A DNA stretch of 64,000 bases from Streptomyces lunaelactis (GCF_003054555.1 NZ_CP026304.1:930001-994000); one strand, 5' to 3'; shown: positions 50,663-60,654, counted from the first letter of the stretch. The notes: a model not told the origin generated them from the letters alone. Program-made: numbers and translations.

Positions 50663-51706
50663 GTGCACAACAAGGAAGAACTGGCGGAGCGGCTGCCGAG
50701 CGAACTGGCCGCCGTTGCCCCGATCCGCCCCACCGCACAGCACCGCCCCACACCCTCCGTAGTCGTCGGCGGCGCGCTCTCCCTGCTTCTCCTCGTCGCG
50801 CTCGGCCTCCTGCTCGGCGGCGGACAATGGCTGACGCATCCCGGCTTCCGTACGTGGCAGACGATCTGCGTCGCCATCGCCGTACAGGCCCTGCCGTTCC
50901 TTCTGCTCGGCACTCTGATCTCCGGAGCCGTCAACGCCTTCGTACCCGCTCAGGCCTTCAGTCGGGTCCTGCCGCGCAACCCCGCGCTGGCGGTGCCGGT
51001 GGCGAGCGCGGCCGGAGTCGTACTGCCGGGCTGTGAATGCGCGTCGGTGCCGGTGGCCGGGAGCCTGATCCGGCGCGGCGTCACACCTGCCGCCGCCTTC
51101 GCGTTCCTCCTCTCCGCACCCGCCGTCAACCCGATCGTGCTGGCGTCCACGGCCGTGGCCTTCCCCGGCAGCCCGGGGATGGTCGCCGCCCGGCTGATCG
51201 CCTCGTTGGCCACGTCCACCGTCATGGGCTGGCTGTGGCTGAAGCTCGGACGCGCGGAGTGGCTGCGGATGCCGACCCGGCACACCGGCCATCGGACGGG
51301 CCACAGCCGATGGGAGGAGTTCCGCCTGGGCTTCCAGCACGACTTCCTGCACGCCGGCGGATTCCTCGTGCTCGGGGCCATGGCAGCGGCGACATTCAAC
51401 GTCACCGTGCCGCGCTCCGTACTGGAGACCTTCTCCGGGTCGGCCTGGCTGTCGGTGCTCTTCCTCGCCGGCCTGGCCATCGTCCTCGCCGTCTGCTCGG
51501 AGGCGGACGCCTTCGTGGCCGCCTCACTGACCGGCTTCTCCCCCACCGCCCGGCTGGCGTTCATGGTGGTCGGGCCGATGGTCGACCTCAAACTGATCGC
51601 CCTGCAGGCGGGCACCTTCGGCCGGGCCTTCGCCGTACGGTTCTCCACCGCGACGGCCGTCACCGCCGTCGCGTGCAGCGCTCTCACCGGGTGGTGGCTG
51701 CTGTGA
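50663..51706 (+). CDS. DUF318/ArsP-like permease
   Basis: About 347 residues from the GTG at 50663 (GGAG at 7 bp); a GTG at 50609 is less likely. About eight helices with the family signatures ALPFLLLGTLISGAVNAFV, GVVLPGCECASVPVAGSLI (paired Cys) and FLLSAPAVNPIVLASTAVAF, repeated in the second half as CSEADAFVAASL. Relatives include ArsP organoarsenical permease and YraQ/YcgR proteins of unclear substrate. It overlaps the TIGR03943-like gene by 4 bp (GTGA), a conserved pair. Confidence 0.88.
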   Translation: MHNKEELAERLPSELAAVAPIRPTAQHRPTPSVVVGGALSLLLLVALGLLLGGGQWLTHPGFRTWQTICVAIAVQALPFLLLGTLISGAVNAFVPAQAFSRVLPRNPALAVPVASAAGVVLPGCECASVPVAGSLIRRGVTPAAAFAFLLSAPAVNPIVLASTAVAFPGSPGMVAARLIASLATSTVMGWLWLKLGRAEWLRMPTRHTGHRTGHSRWEEFRLGFQHDFLHAGGFLVLGAMAAATFNVTVPRSVLETFSGSAWLSVLFLAGLAIVLAVCSEADAFVAASLTGFSPTARLAFMVVGPMVDLKLIALQAGTFGRAFAVRFSTATAVTAVACSALTGWWLL

Positions 51707-52482
51707 AGCGCACCCTTCAGGCAGTACTGCTCCTGTGCACCGGGGCCGCCCTCCTGCGCGTCTCCCTCTTCAGCGACATCTGCCTGCGCTATGTCAAGGA
51801 AGGCCTGCGGCCCTACCTCATCGCCACCGGGCTGATCCTTCTCGCCCTCGGACTGATCGGCGCGTTCCGGGACGGACTCCCCTTCGCAGCGAAGCGCAAC
51901 GCGGACGACGAACCGAGGAACGACGGCGAGCACACACACGACGGGCACACACACGACGGGCACGGACACGATCACAGTCAGGGCCCGCGCATCGCCTGGC
52001 TGTTGCTCCTGCCCGCCCTGACCCTGCTGTTCTTCGCGCCCCCGGCCCTCGGCTCGTACACGGCCGCCCGTGACAACGCCAAGGTCGTCGAGGACTACTC
52101 GCGCTTCGCCCCGCTGCCCGCCCATGACCCCGTCCCGCTCTCGCTCACGGAATTCATCGCCCGCGTCCAGCAGGACGACAAACGGAGCCTGGGCGGCCGC
52201 ACCGTACTCATGTCGGGGTTCGTCACCCCCGGCACCAACGGCACCTGGGATCTGACCCGGCTCCTCGTGGCCTGCTGCGCCGCCGACTCCCAGTCCCTGA
52301 CGGTCACGGTGCACGGCGTGCGGCCGCCACCCGCCGACACCTGGGTGAAGGTGACGGGCACCTGGCACCCGCAGGGCGCACTGGGCACCGGCTCGGCGGC
52401 TCTCGCCCTGGACGTGGCGACGGTCCGCCGGATCCCGCAGCCGCCCAGCCCCTACCTCGACCGCGCCCCGGCCGGCCCCTGA
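51703..52482 (+). CDS. TIGR03943/DUF1980-like membrane protein with His-rich loop
   Basis: A 259-residue protein (GTG 51703) with two N-terminal helices (LLLCTGAALLRVSLFSDI and LIATGLILLALGLIGAF). A loop with alternating His/Asp (HTHDGHTHDGHGHDHS) follows, then a third helix (WLLLLPALTLLFFAPPAL) and an extracytoplasmic domain with LVACCAADSQSLTV. It is the usual partner of DUF318 permeases; the His-rich loop strongly suggests divalent metal binding. The last 31 bp overlap the end of the convergent mannosidase gene. Confidence 0.88.
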   Translation: MKRTLQAVLLLCTGAALLRVSLFSDICLRYVKEGLRPYLIATGLILLALGLIGAFRDGLPFAAKRNADDEPRNDGEHTHDGHTHDGHGHDHSQGPRIAWLLLLPALTLLFFAPPALGSYTAARDNAKVVEDYSRFAPLPAHDPVPLSLTEFIARVQQDDKRSLGGRTVLMSGFVTPGTNGTWDLTRLLVACCAADSQSLTVTVHGVRPPPADTWVKVTGTWHPQGALGTGSAALALDVATVRRIPQPPSPYLDRAPAGP

Positions 52483-55400
52483 ATCCGCAGCGTCACGAGC
52501 TCGAAGGGCCGCAACGTCAACCGCACTGCGCCATCGGCCAGTTCCGGCTTCGGCGCGTGGGCCAGCGGCCGCTCCAGCAGGTCGGTCACGTCGGCCTCGA
52601 CCGCCTCGAAGCCCGCGGTGACCCGGGCCCGGGCCCGGCCGCCCCCGGACTCGTAGAGGCGTACGACGACATCGCCGCTCGCGTCGTCCGCCAGCTTCAC
52701 CGCGCTGACGACGACGGCCTCGTTGTCGACCGTCACCAGCGGCGCCACCGCCGCGTCGCCGGAGACCCGCCGCTCCGGCAGATTGATGCGGAAGCCCTCA
52801 CGGACCGCGTCGCCGATCACCGCGCCCGGCACGAGTGCGTGGCGGAAACGGTGCACGCCCTGGTCGGTCTCCGGGTCGGGGAAGCGGGGGGCCCGCAGCA
52901 GCGAGACCCGGAGCGTGGTCGTCGTACCGGAGTCGGAGCGGGGTCCCGAGTCGCGGACGGTACGGGTCACGTCATGGCCGTACGTCGAGTCGTTGACCAG
53001 TGCCACGCCCCAGCCCGGCTCCTCCATGTGTACGAAGCGGTGGTTGCAGGCCTCGAACTTGGCCGCCTCCCAGCTGGTGTTGGTGTGCGTGGCCCGGTGG
53101 AAGTGGCCGAACTGGGTCTCCGAGGCATAGCGCTCGGCGTGGATGTCCAGCGGGAAGGAGGCCTTGAGGAACTTCTCCGTCTCGTGCCAGTCGACCTCGG
53201 TGTCGATGTCGAGCCGCTTGGCGCCGGCGGCGAGGGTCAGCACCTGGGTGACCTTCGAGTCCCCGAAGCTGCGGACCACGCGCACCGCTGCCGTATCACC
53301 CGCGACCGGTGCGACCTCGTCGGCGTCGGTCAGGTCGGTGACGGTGTTCCGGTAGAACTCGTCGACGTCCCACGCGTCCCACATGATCGGGAAGTCGGGG
53401 TGGATCTGCAGCAGGTTCGCCGCCAGACCGGGGGCGACCGTCTCGCGCTCCGCGCCGATGTCGTACGCGGACACCACCAGCCCGCGTTCGTCGATCTCGA
53501 CCTGGAGCAGGCCGTTGTCGAGGACGAAGCCGCCGCCCTCGCGCGGGGAGAGCTGGGCGCTGCCACCGGCGGTGGCCACCGCGGCGCCGCCGCCCGCGAC
53601 GCCGTGCCGCTCGTGCGGCGCGGCGTTGAAGACCAGCTCGGTGCCGGCGGACGCGTCACCGGCGAGCGCGCGCTGCGCGGCGTCGATGATGCCGGTCAGT
53701 TCTTCTGCGACAGCCGCGTACGTCTTCGCGGCCTCCCGGTGCACCCAGGCGATGGACGAGCCGGGCAGGATGTCGTGGAACTGGTGCAGCAGCACCGTCT
53801 TCCAGACGCGGTCCAACTGCTCGTACGGGTAAGGGAATCCGGTCCGTACGGCAGCGGTGGCGGCCCACAGCTCCGCCTCGCGCAGCAGGTGTTCGCTGCG
53901 GCGATTGCCCTGCTTGGTCTTCGCCTGGCTGGTGAGGGTCGCGCGGTGCAGCTCCAGATAGAGCTCGCCGACCCAGACGGGCGCGTTCGGGTACTCCGCC
54001 TCCGCCTTGGTGAAGAAGTCCGCGGGTGTCTCCCAGCGCACGGTCGCGGAGCCCTCGAGATCCCGCAGCCGGGCCGCCTTGGCGACCATCTCACGTGTCG
54101 TACCGCCGCCTCCGTCGCCCCATCCGGTCGGCGCGAGGGAGTGCTTGGCGACGCCCTTGTCCTTGAAGTTCCTCGCCGCGTGGGCGATCTCGCTGCCCTT
54201 CATCGAGCAGTTGTAGGTGTCGACCGGCGGGAAGTGCGTGAAGATCCGCGTGCCGTCGATGCCCTCCCACTGGAAGGTGTGGTGGGGGAACTTGTTCGTC
54301 CGCGACCAGGAGATCTTCTGTGTGAGCAGCCACTTGGCGCCCGCGGCCCTGATGATCTGCGGCAGACCGGCCGCGAAGCCGAAGGTGTCGGGCAGCCAGG
54401 CCTCGTCGTTCTCGATGCCGAACTCGTCGAGGAAGAACCGCTTGCCGTGCACGAACTGCCGGGCCATCGCCTCCGAGCCGGGCATGTTCGTGTCGGACTC
54501 GACCCACATGCCGCCCGCCGGCACGAACCGCCCTTCCGCGACGGCCGTCTTGACCTTCGCGTAGACCTCGGGCCGGTGCTCCTTGATCCAGGCGAACTGC
54601 TGCGCCTGGGACATGGTGAAGATGAAGTCCGGCTCGTCCTCGAGGAGTGCGGTCATGTTGGAGGCCGTACGGGCGACCTTGCGCACCGTCTCGCGCAGCG
54701 GCCACAGCCACGCGGAGTCGATATGGGCGTGGCCGACCGCGCTGATGCGGTGGGCGGTGGGCCCGGCGGGCGTGGACAGGACCTGCTCGAGGCACGAACG
54801 GGCCGCGGCTGCCGTTGCGTTCACGTCCTGCAGGTCGACCGCGTCGAGCGCCCGGCCGATCGCACGCAGGATGTCCCAGCGGCGGGCGCCCTCCACGGGC
54901 AGCTCCTGCATCAGCTCGCCCAGCACCTCCAGGTCCAGCACCAGCTGCCACACGGTCTCGTCGAAGACGGCGAGATCCATCCGGCCCAGCTTGTACTGCG
55001 GGTCGGTCCCGGCCGTCTCCTTGTCACCCAGCCGCGTCGGCAGGAAGAGGGGGTAGCCGAGGATGACCGGGTTGGAGGCGGCTTCGATGTGCAGTTGTAC
55101 CTCTTCACCGCCCGCCACGGGCGCACCGATGCGCACCCACTGGTTGCGCGGGTTGAGGCCCTTCACCGGGCTGCCGTCGGGCCGGTGGACGAGGCCTTCG
55201 CACTGGAAGCCCGGCATGTTCTCGTCGAAGCCGAGGTCGAGAATGGCCTCGACGGTCTTCCCGGCCCACTCGGCGGGTACGGTCCCGGTCACCCGGAACC
55301 AGCTGGTGCCCCAGGGAGCGCCCCACGCGTCCCCGACCGCGATCGGTTCGGGAACGCCGGCGAGACCTTCCGCCACCGGGACGGGCTCGCCCGGCGCGAT

Positions 55401-55508
55401 CCAGACGGCCACCTGAAGAGGTACGGATTGGGGGTAGACGGCAGGGCGGATGCGCTCGTCCAGAACGCGCCTGAGGCGGGCTTCGACGAGGCTGCGGTCG
55501 TCATGCAT
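52452..55508 (-). CDS. GH38 alpha-mannosidase
   Basis: A 1018-residue enzyme, the usual length for the family. The catalytic domain starts with SAVGHAHIDSAWLWPLRET, with zinc ligands His262 and Asp264. It continues with WVESDTNMPGSEAMARQF (nucleophile Asp339), LPDTFGFAAGLPQIIRAAGAKWLLTQKISWS and HQFHDILPGSSI (zinc His). C-terminal beta domains run to the end. The N-terminal 230 residues form the jelly-roll typical of bacterial cytosolic GH38. It cleaves alpha-mannosides. No sugar transporter or regulator is adjacent. ATG 55508 follows GGGAGC. Confidence 0.95.
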   Translation of the reverse strand: MHDDRSLVEARLRRVLDERIRPAVYPQSVPLQVAVWIAPGEPVPVAEGLAGVPEPIAVGDAWGAPWGTSWFRVTGTVPAEWAGKTVEAILDLGFDENMPGFQCEGLVHRPDGSPVKGLNPRNQWVRIGAPVAGGEEVQLHIEAASNPVILGYPLFLPTRLGDKETAGTDPQYKLGRMDLAVFDETVWQLVLDLEVLGELMQELPVEGARRWDILRAIGRALDAVDLQDVNATAAAARSCLEQVLSTPAGPTAHRISAVGHAHIDSAWLWPLRETVRKVARTASNMTALLEDEPDFIFTMSQAQQFAWIKEHRPEVYAKVKTAVAEGRFVPAGGMWVESDTNMPGSEAMARQFVHGKRFFLDEFGIENDEAWLPDTFGFAAGLPQIIRAAGAKWLLTQKISWSRTNKFPHHTFQWEGIDGTRIFTHFPPVDTYNCSMKGSEIAHAARNFKDKGVAKHSLAPTGWGDGGGGTTREMVAKAARLRDLEGSATVRWETPADFFTKAEAEYPNAPVWVGELYLELHRATLTSQAKTKQGNRRSEHLLREAELWAATAAVRTGFPYPYEQLDRVWKTVLLHQFHDILPGSSIAWVHREAAKTYAAVAEELTGIIDAAQRALAGDASAGTELVFNAAPHERHGVAGGGAAVATAGGSAQLSPREGGGFVLDNGLLQVEIDERGLVVSAYDIGAERETVAPGLAANLLQIHPDFPIMWDAWDVDEFYRNTVTDLTDADEVAPVAGDTAAVRVVRSFGDSKVTQVLTLAAGAKRLDIDTEVDWHETEKFLKASFPLDIHAERYASETQFGHFHRATHTNTSWEAAKFEACNHRFVHMEEPGWGVALVNDSTYGHDVTRTVRDSGPRSDSGTTTTLRVSLLRAPRFPDPETDQGVHRFRHALVPGAVIGDAVREGFRINLPERRVSGDAAVAPLVTVDNEAVVVSAVKLADDASGDVVVRLYESGGGRARARVTAGFEAVEADVTDLLERPLAHAPKPELADGAVRLTLRPFELVTLRIQGPAGARSR

Positions 55509-55627
55509 GTGGGGCTGCTCCCGGGTTGCGGTGGTTGTTACCAGGGGTGTGCTGCGGTCGCGGGTGTCGACGCGGTGTAGAGCTCCCCGACCGCGCGCAG
55601 TTCGAACCGCAGCTTCCGGTGACAGCC

Positions 55628-58087
55628 TCAGGTAGCGGGCGGCGGCAGGGCCTGCTCGGCCCAGATGGTCTTGCCGCTGGGTGTGTAGCGCGTGCCCCAC
55701 TGCTGGGTCAGCTGCGCTACGAGGAAGAGGCCGCGACCGCCTTCGTCGTCGCCGGCGGCGCGGCGCAGATGGGGTGAGGTGTGTCCGGTGTCGGAGACCT
55801 CGCAGATCAGGGTCTCGTCGCGGATGAGCCGCAGATGGATCGGTCCCGAGGCATACCGGATGGCGTTGGTGACGAGCTCGCTCACCACCAGTTCGGTGGT
55901 GAAGACGAGCTCGTCGAGGCCCCATTCGCCGACCAGTTCGGCTGCCTCGGTACGGGCGCGGCCGACCTCTTCCGGATCGGCGGCCAGCTCCCACTCGGCC
56001 ACCTGATGGCCGTCCAGCATCCGGGTCCGTACGAGGAGCAGCGCAGCGTCGTCCTCCACCGGGCCCGGCAGCAGCCGCGCGACGGCCTGGTCGCTCAGCT
56101 CGTCCAGCGGGCGCCGATGCCCGGCGAGAACGTCGCTGAGCCCGCTGAGCCCGGTATCGGGGTCCCGGTCGCGGCCCTGGACGAGGCCGTCGGTGAACAG
56201 GGCGATGAGGCTGCCCTCCGGCAGTTTCAGCTCCGCGCTCTCGAAGGGCAGGCCACCCAGGCCGAGGGGCGGGCCCGCGGGGAGGTCGGGGAAGCTGACG
56301 GAGCCGGTCGCGGGGTCGACGACGGCGGGAAGCGGGTGGCCGGCCCGCGCCATGCAGCACAGTCCGGACACCGGGTCGTACACGGCGTACAGACAGGTCA
56401 CCCCCACCGCCTCATCATCGGGCACCTCGTCGCCCCCGGCGCGGACGACCGTTCGCTCGCCGGCCGGCTGCTCGTCGGCGGCCCGCTCGCCGGCCGGCTG
56501 CTCGATCAAGTCGTCCAGGCGCGCGAGGAGTTCGTCGGGCGCGAGGTCCAGCCGGGCGAGCACACGGACGCTGGTGCGCACCCGTCCCATGGTGGCGGCG
56601 GCGCGCAGACCGTGGCCCACCACATCGCCCACCACGAGGCCCACCCGCGTACCCGACAGGGTGATCACGTCGAACCAGTCGCCGCCGACCCCGGCCCCGC
56701 TGTCCGCGGGCAGATAGCGGTACGCCAGCTCGACAGCACTCTGCCGCGGCAGGTTCTGCGGCAGCAGACTGCGCTGCAGCATGAGGGCCGCGGTGTGCTC
56801 ACGGGTGAAGCGGCGGGCGTTGTCGAGGCATACGGCTGCGCGTGCGACGAGCTCGTCGGCCACTGCCAGTTCACCGGCGTCGAACGGGTCGGGGTGGCGC
56901 TCCCACGCGAACGTGACCACTCCGAGCGTGGCGCCTTCGGCCCGCAGGGGCACGACCAGCCGTGAGTGCGGCGGCAGTTGCACCCCATCGCCGCCCGCCG
57001 GGCGTTCCTGTACAGCGCGTCCCGAGGACAGGCTGCGCGCCTGCGGCGAATCCGGGAGATAGTCGATGCGCTCCCGGCCATCGGTCCTTGCTTCCCCCTG
57101 GGCCGGCGCCTCGCCGTCCGGGCCTCCCCACACCCGGACGAGGCGTCGGGCGGTCACGGTCCCCGGCGTGGGCTGATCACCTTCCAGCACCGCCTCCAGG
57201 AGGTCGACCGTGACCGCATCGGCGAAGTGCGGGACGCTGACCTCGCAGAGCTCCTGCGCGGTGCGGGTCATGTCCAAGGTCGTGCCCACACAGCGGCCCG
57301 CCCGCACCAGCAGATCCAGACGCTGCTGTGCGAGGTAGCGATCGGTGATGTCCACCGTCTCCTCGCACACGCCCAGCGTGGCGCCCCCGACGTCCTGCAG
57401 CCGGTAGTACGAACACGACCACACGTGATCGCGTTCCGGGTCCACGGGCGGGCGGCCGCGGTAGTGCAGCTCTATGACGGGCTCGCCGGTGACGAGCACA
57501 TGCCGCATGGTCTCCTCCAGCGTCTCCGGAAAAGACGGGGACAGGATCTCGCCGTTGGTCACCATGTCGTCCGGGCCCATACCGACGTACTGCGCGGTGC
57601 CCATCTCCTGGAACAGGGCGAAGTTCGTCCACACCACCCGCAGATCCGTGTCGTAGATGGCAAGACCGACGGGTGACTGGGTGGCGAGACCGCGGAGCAT
57701 AGCCTGCAGGGCCTCCCACTGCTCCGTCTCCTCCGCGGCCGCCATCGCCAGCAGCCGGGCGGGCTCGCCGCCCGCGTGGGACAGCGAGAGCATGGCCGTG
57801 GCCACGCGGACGACGCGGCCGTCCCGGTGCCGCATATGGAGCACCCACCGGCGGAAGTGGGCCGCGGCCGGCAGGTCCGCGGCCGCCTGCCGCTCTCCCC
57901 CACGGTCCACCACGAAGGCGCCGATCGGGCTCCCGAGAACCTCCTGCGCCGGGTAGCCCAGCAGCTCCTGTGCCGTCGGACTCCAGCCGACGACCGTGCC
58001 GTCACCATCCAGTACGGCGGTGGCGGCTCTCGTGACATCGAGAGGGCCGCGCAGGTCGGCGTCCTCGGCCGCGGTGACCGCGCTCAT
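55628..58087 (-). CDS. PAS-PAS-GAF-SpoIIE phosphatase with C-terminal HATPase
   Basis: An 819-residue signalling protein. PAS domains are at about 15-120 and 135-245 and a GAF at about 260-430. A PP2C-type SpoIIE domain at about 440-680 (GVGGDWFDVITL, VGDVVGHGLRAAATMG, LFTDGLVQGRD) is followed by an anti-sigma-factor-type HATPase at about 690-815 (ELVTNAIRYA, GGRGLFLVAQL). It would dephosphorylate an anti-sigma antagonist and could itself act as antagonist kinase. The ATG overlaps the upstream SpoIIE gene by 4 bp. No sigma or antagonist gene is nearby. Confidence 0.92.
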   Translation of the reverse strand: MSAVTAAEDADLRGPLDVTRAATAVLDGDGTVVGWSPTAQELLGYPAQEVLGSPIGAFVVDRGGERQAAADLPAAAHFRRWVLHMRHRDGRVVRVATAMLSLSHAGGEPARLLAMAAAEETEQWEALQAMLRGLATQSPVGLAIYDTDLRVVWTNFALFQEMGTAQYVGMGPDDMVTNGEILSPSFPETLEETMRHVLVTGEPVIELHYRGRPPVDPERDHVWSCSYYRLQDVGGATLGVCEETVDITDRYLAQQRLDLLVRAGRCVGTTLDMTRTAQELCEVSVPHFADAVTVDLLEAVLEGDQPTPGTVTARRLVRVWGGPDGEAPAQGEARTDGRERIDYLPDSPQARSLSSGRAVQERPAGGDGVQLPPHSRLVVPLRAEGATLGVVTFAWERHPDPFDAGELAVADELVARAAVCLDNARRFTREHTAALMLQRSLLPQNLPRQSAVELAYRYLPADSGAGVGGDWFDVITLSGTRVGLVVGDVVGHGLRAAATMGRVRTSVRVLARLDLAPDELLARLDDLIEQPAGERAADEQPAGERTVVRAGGDEVPDDEAVGVTCLYAVYDPVSGLCCMARAGHPLPAVVDPATGSVSFPDLPAGPPLGLGGLPFESAELKLPEGSLIALFTDGLVQGRDRDPDTGLSGLSDVLAGHRRPLDELSDQAVARLLPGPVEDDAALLLVRTRMLDGHQVAEWELAADPEEVGRARTEAAELVGEWGLDELVFTTELVVSELVTNAIRYASGPIHLRLIRDETLICEVSDTGHTSPHLRRAAGDDEGGRGLFLVAQLTQQWGTRYTPSGKTIWAEQALPPPAT

Positions 58088-60654
58088 AGCGTCCGCTCCG
58101 TCGTCGTCCGGGAGGCGTCGTCCCAGCGGGCGGCGAGCAGCAGCGCGATGTCGTCCGGCCGGTCGGTCGCGTGTTTGGCCTCGCGGATCAGGCGGTCCGC
58201 CGTGTCGGCGAGCGAGGACGGGCCGGCGTCGGCGGCGAGTGTGCTGCGCAGTTGCTCGATGCCGAAGTCGATGTCGATTCCGGGCTGCTCCACCAGTCCG
58301 TCGGTGTAGAGGGCCAGAACGGCGCCCGGTTCGAGCCGCAGGTCGGTGACGGGGTAGGACGCGTCGACGTCGACGCCGAGCACGACGCCGCCGGGGAGGT
58401 CCAGGACCTCGGTCCTGCCGTCGGGGTGGCGCAGCAGGGGCTGCGGGTGCCCGGCCCGTACGGCGTGGGTGATGCCGGTGGCCGGGTCGAGGAGGATGTA
58501 GCAGCAGCTGGCGAACTGGCCCGGATCGAGGTCGATGAGCAGCCGGTTGGTGCCGCTCACCACCTCCTGCGGATCGTGCCCGCTCAGGGCGAAGGCGCGT
58601 ACGGCGCTGCGCAGTTGCCCCATGGTGGCCGCGGCGGCGACACCGTGTCCCTGTACGTCCCCGATGATCAGAGCAAGCCCCCGGCCGGTCTCGATGACGT
58701 CGTACCAGTCGCCTCCGACCTCCATTCCCTGGGTGCCGGGGAGGTATCGCCCGACGGTGTCGACCTGCTCGAACACGGGCAGCCGGTGCGGCAGCAGGGC
58801 GTCCTGCAGGCCGCGGGCGAGGGCCGCTTCGGTGTCGTAGCGCTGGGCACGTTGGAGGGCCTGCGCGATGAGCCCGGCGAGGGCGGTGAGAACTGTGCGC
58901 TCTTCGGGACTGAAACCCCGCGGCTGCTCGAAGCCGAGGATGCAGGAACCGACCGGCCGTCCGGAGGCGATCAGCGGCAGGAAGGCCCTGGCACCGACAT
59001 TGGCGTCCATGGGGATCCCCGGATAGGCGGCGGACAGGCGTTCCATGGACTCGAAGAACATGGGGCGCCCCGAGGTGAGCGTCTCGACGCCGGGCAGCCG
59101 GACGTCGAGCCCCACACCGTCGAAGCGGTCGAGGAACCCCTGCGGGAAGCCGGTCTCCCAGGCCAGGTAGAGGTGTCTCTCCTTCAGCAGGTAGATCGCC
59201 AGTTGACGGCCGCCGAAGGCGGGCAGCAGCTCCTCCGTGACCACCGCGGACACCTGGCGGGCAGTGACGGCCTCCGTCAGCGCGATCGCCAGGGCGACCG
59301 GGCGGTACAGCGCTGACGCCCGGTCGGCCGGGGAGCCGAGTCCGGCACCCGGCCTGAGGACAGACCCTGGTGCGTACGAGGGTTGGTCCGCGGCGGCGAG
59401 CGTGACGGTCAGGCCGTCGTGGCCGGGGTAGAGCGAGACCGACAGCCATTCCGTCGGCTCGCGGCGGGCCATGAAGTGGACGGGATCGTGGGAGAGCAGT
59501 GCGGCCCGGTAGTGGTCCTCGTACGCGGGCTGCCCGAACCACGGCAGTACCTCCCACAGGACGCGCCCGGCCAGGTCGGAGCGTGCGTGGCCGAGCAGAG
59601 TCTCCGCGCCGTGGTTGACATAGGTGATCCGGCCGAGCCGGTCGAGCGAGAGGATCGCTCGCGGGATCCGGTCGGTCGCCTCGGCGACGATCGGTCCGGT
59701 GCCGAGATCCACCAGGAAGCCGGTCAGATGGCTCCCTGGACCGGCACCCGAGGGGCTCGCGCGGACGGAGAGTTCGAGCAGGTGCGGCCGGCCGTCGGGT
59801 CCGCGCAGCCGCATCCTGCGCGCCACCGGCCGGCCCGACTCCGCCGCCTGGCGGGCGATGGCCCACAGTCCGTACACGTCCTCCTGCGCCAGCCGCTCCA
59901 CCAGCGCCTCGATGGTGCCGGCGAAGTTCTCCGGATCGATGCCGATGATGGCGCACAGGTCCTCGTCGGCGTCCACGCTGCCGCCGTCGAGGTCCCAGTC
60001 GAGGTGACCGATCCGCACCGGCGGCGTGGTGACCGCGGGCAGCTGGACGGACAGCGGTTCGCCCTCCCATTCGACGGGCGTTCCGTCCGCGCCCAGCTCG
60101 GCGAGGGCACTGGCGAGCCGCTGTGCCGTGTTCTCCATGCGGCGGCGGTCCGCGTAGCCGACCTTCTTCCCGGGCGTGGCCGGGCGCAGCACCACCAGCA
60201 CCCCGAACTTCTCGCGGCCGCTGACGACCGGTGTGTACAGCGAGCCGAAGGGGAACGGCATACCTGCCATGAGCTGCGGGAACCGGCGCATGGCCTCCTC
60301 GGCGTCGGCGAGATGGACGGCCTGGCCCGAGCGGTGGGCCTCGGCCACCGGGAACGGCCGGTTCACATGCATCCGCCACCAGGGGCGGAACAGCGGCCCC
60401 GGCAGCCCGGCGAGGACGGCCAGCCGCAGCAGCCCCGGCGTTCCGGAGCGCAGATAGACACCGCCGCCGTACCCGCCGGCGGCTTCGATCGCGCTCACTG
60501 CGGCTTGTGCGAGCACCAGCGCCAGTTCGTCCGGAACTCCGCTGAGGCTGTTCGGTCTCTCGGGTATCACCCGGCCCTTGCTCAGCGGGGTGAACCCGGC
60601 CGCGCCGTACCAGGTCACACAGCCAGCATGCTCCCCGGCAGCGGTGCCGCGCAT
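58084..60654 (-). CDS. GAF-PAS-PAS-GAF-SpoIIE phosphatase
   Basis: An 856-residue protein. A GAF-like domain (about 30-180: FGSLYTPVVSGREKFGVLVVLR), PAS domains (about 205-310 and 320-430) and a GAF (about 455-600) precede a SpoIIE phosphatase domain at about 610-840 (MEVGGDWYDVIETG, IIGDVQGHGVAAAATMG, LALYTDGLVEQPG, RPDDIALLLA). Metal-binding aspartates of the PP2C fold are present. No HATPase. The start may instead be the GTG 36 bp downstream (VTWYGAAGF). It is coupled to the next SpoIIE gene by ATGA, so two phosphatases with different sensory inputs are made from one transcript. Confidence 0.9.
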   Translation of the reverse strand: MRGTAAGEHAGCVTWYGAAGFTPLSKGRVIPERPNSLSGVPDELALVLAQAAVSAIEAAGGYGGGVYLRSGTPGLLRLAVLAGLPGPLFRPWWRMHVNRPFPVAEAHRSGQAVHLADAEEAMRRFPQLMAGMPFPFGSLYTPVVSGREKFGVLVVLRPATPGKKVGYADRRRMENTAQRLASALAELGADGTPVEWEGEPLSVQLPAVTTPPVRIGHLDWDLDGGSVDADEDLCAIIGIDPENFAGTIEALVERLAQEDVYGLWAIARQAAESGRPVARRMRLRGPDGRPHLLELSVRASPSGAGPGSHLTGFLVDLGTGPIVAEATDRIPRAILSLDRLGRITYVNHGAETLLGHARSDLAGRVLWEVLPWFGQPAYEDHYRAALLSHDPVHFMARREPTEWLSVSLYPGHDGLTVTLAAADQPSYAPGSVLRPGAGLGSPADRASALYRPVALAIALTEAVTARQVSAVVTEELLPAFGGRQLAIYLLKERHLYLAWETGFPQGFLDRFDGVGLDVRLPGVETLTSGRPMFFESMERLSAAYPGIPMDANVGARAFLPLIASGRPVGSCILGFEQPRGFSPEERTVLTALAGLIAQALQRAQRYDTEAALARGLQDALLPHRLPVFEQVDTVGRYLPGTQGMEVGGDWYDVIETGRGLALIIGDVQGHGVAAAATMGQLRSAVRAFALSGHDPQEVVSGTNRLLIDLDPGQFASCCYILLDPATGITHAVRAGHPQPLLRHPDGRTEVLDLPGGVVLGVDVDASYPVTDLRLEPGAVLALYTDGLVEQPGIDIDFGIEQLRSTLAADAGPSSLADTADRLIREAKHATDRPDDIALLLAARWDDASRTTTERTL

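Noticed and set aside
51935..51980. Tandem ACACACGACGGGC repeats as a mobile or regulatory repeat
   Set aside because: They encode the conserved His-rich loop of the TIGR03943-like protein.
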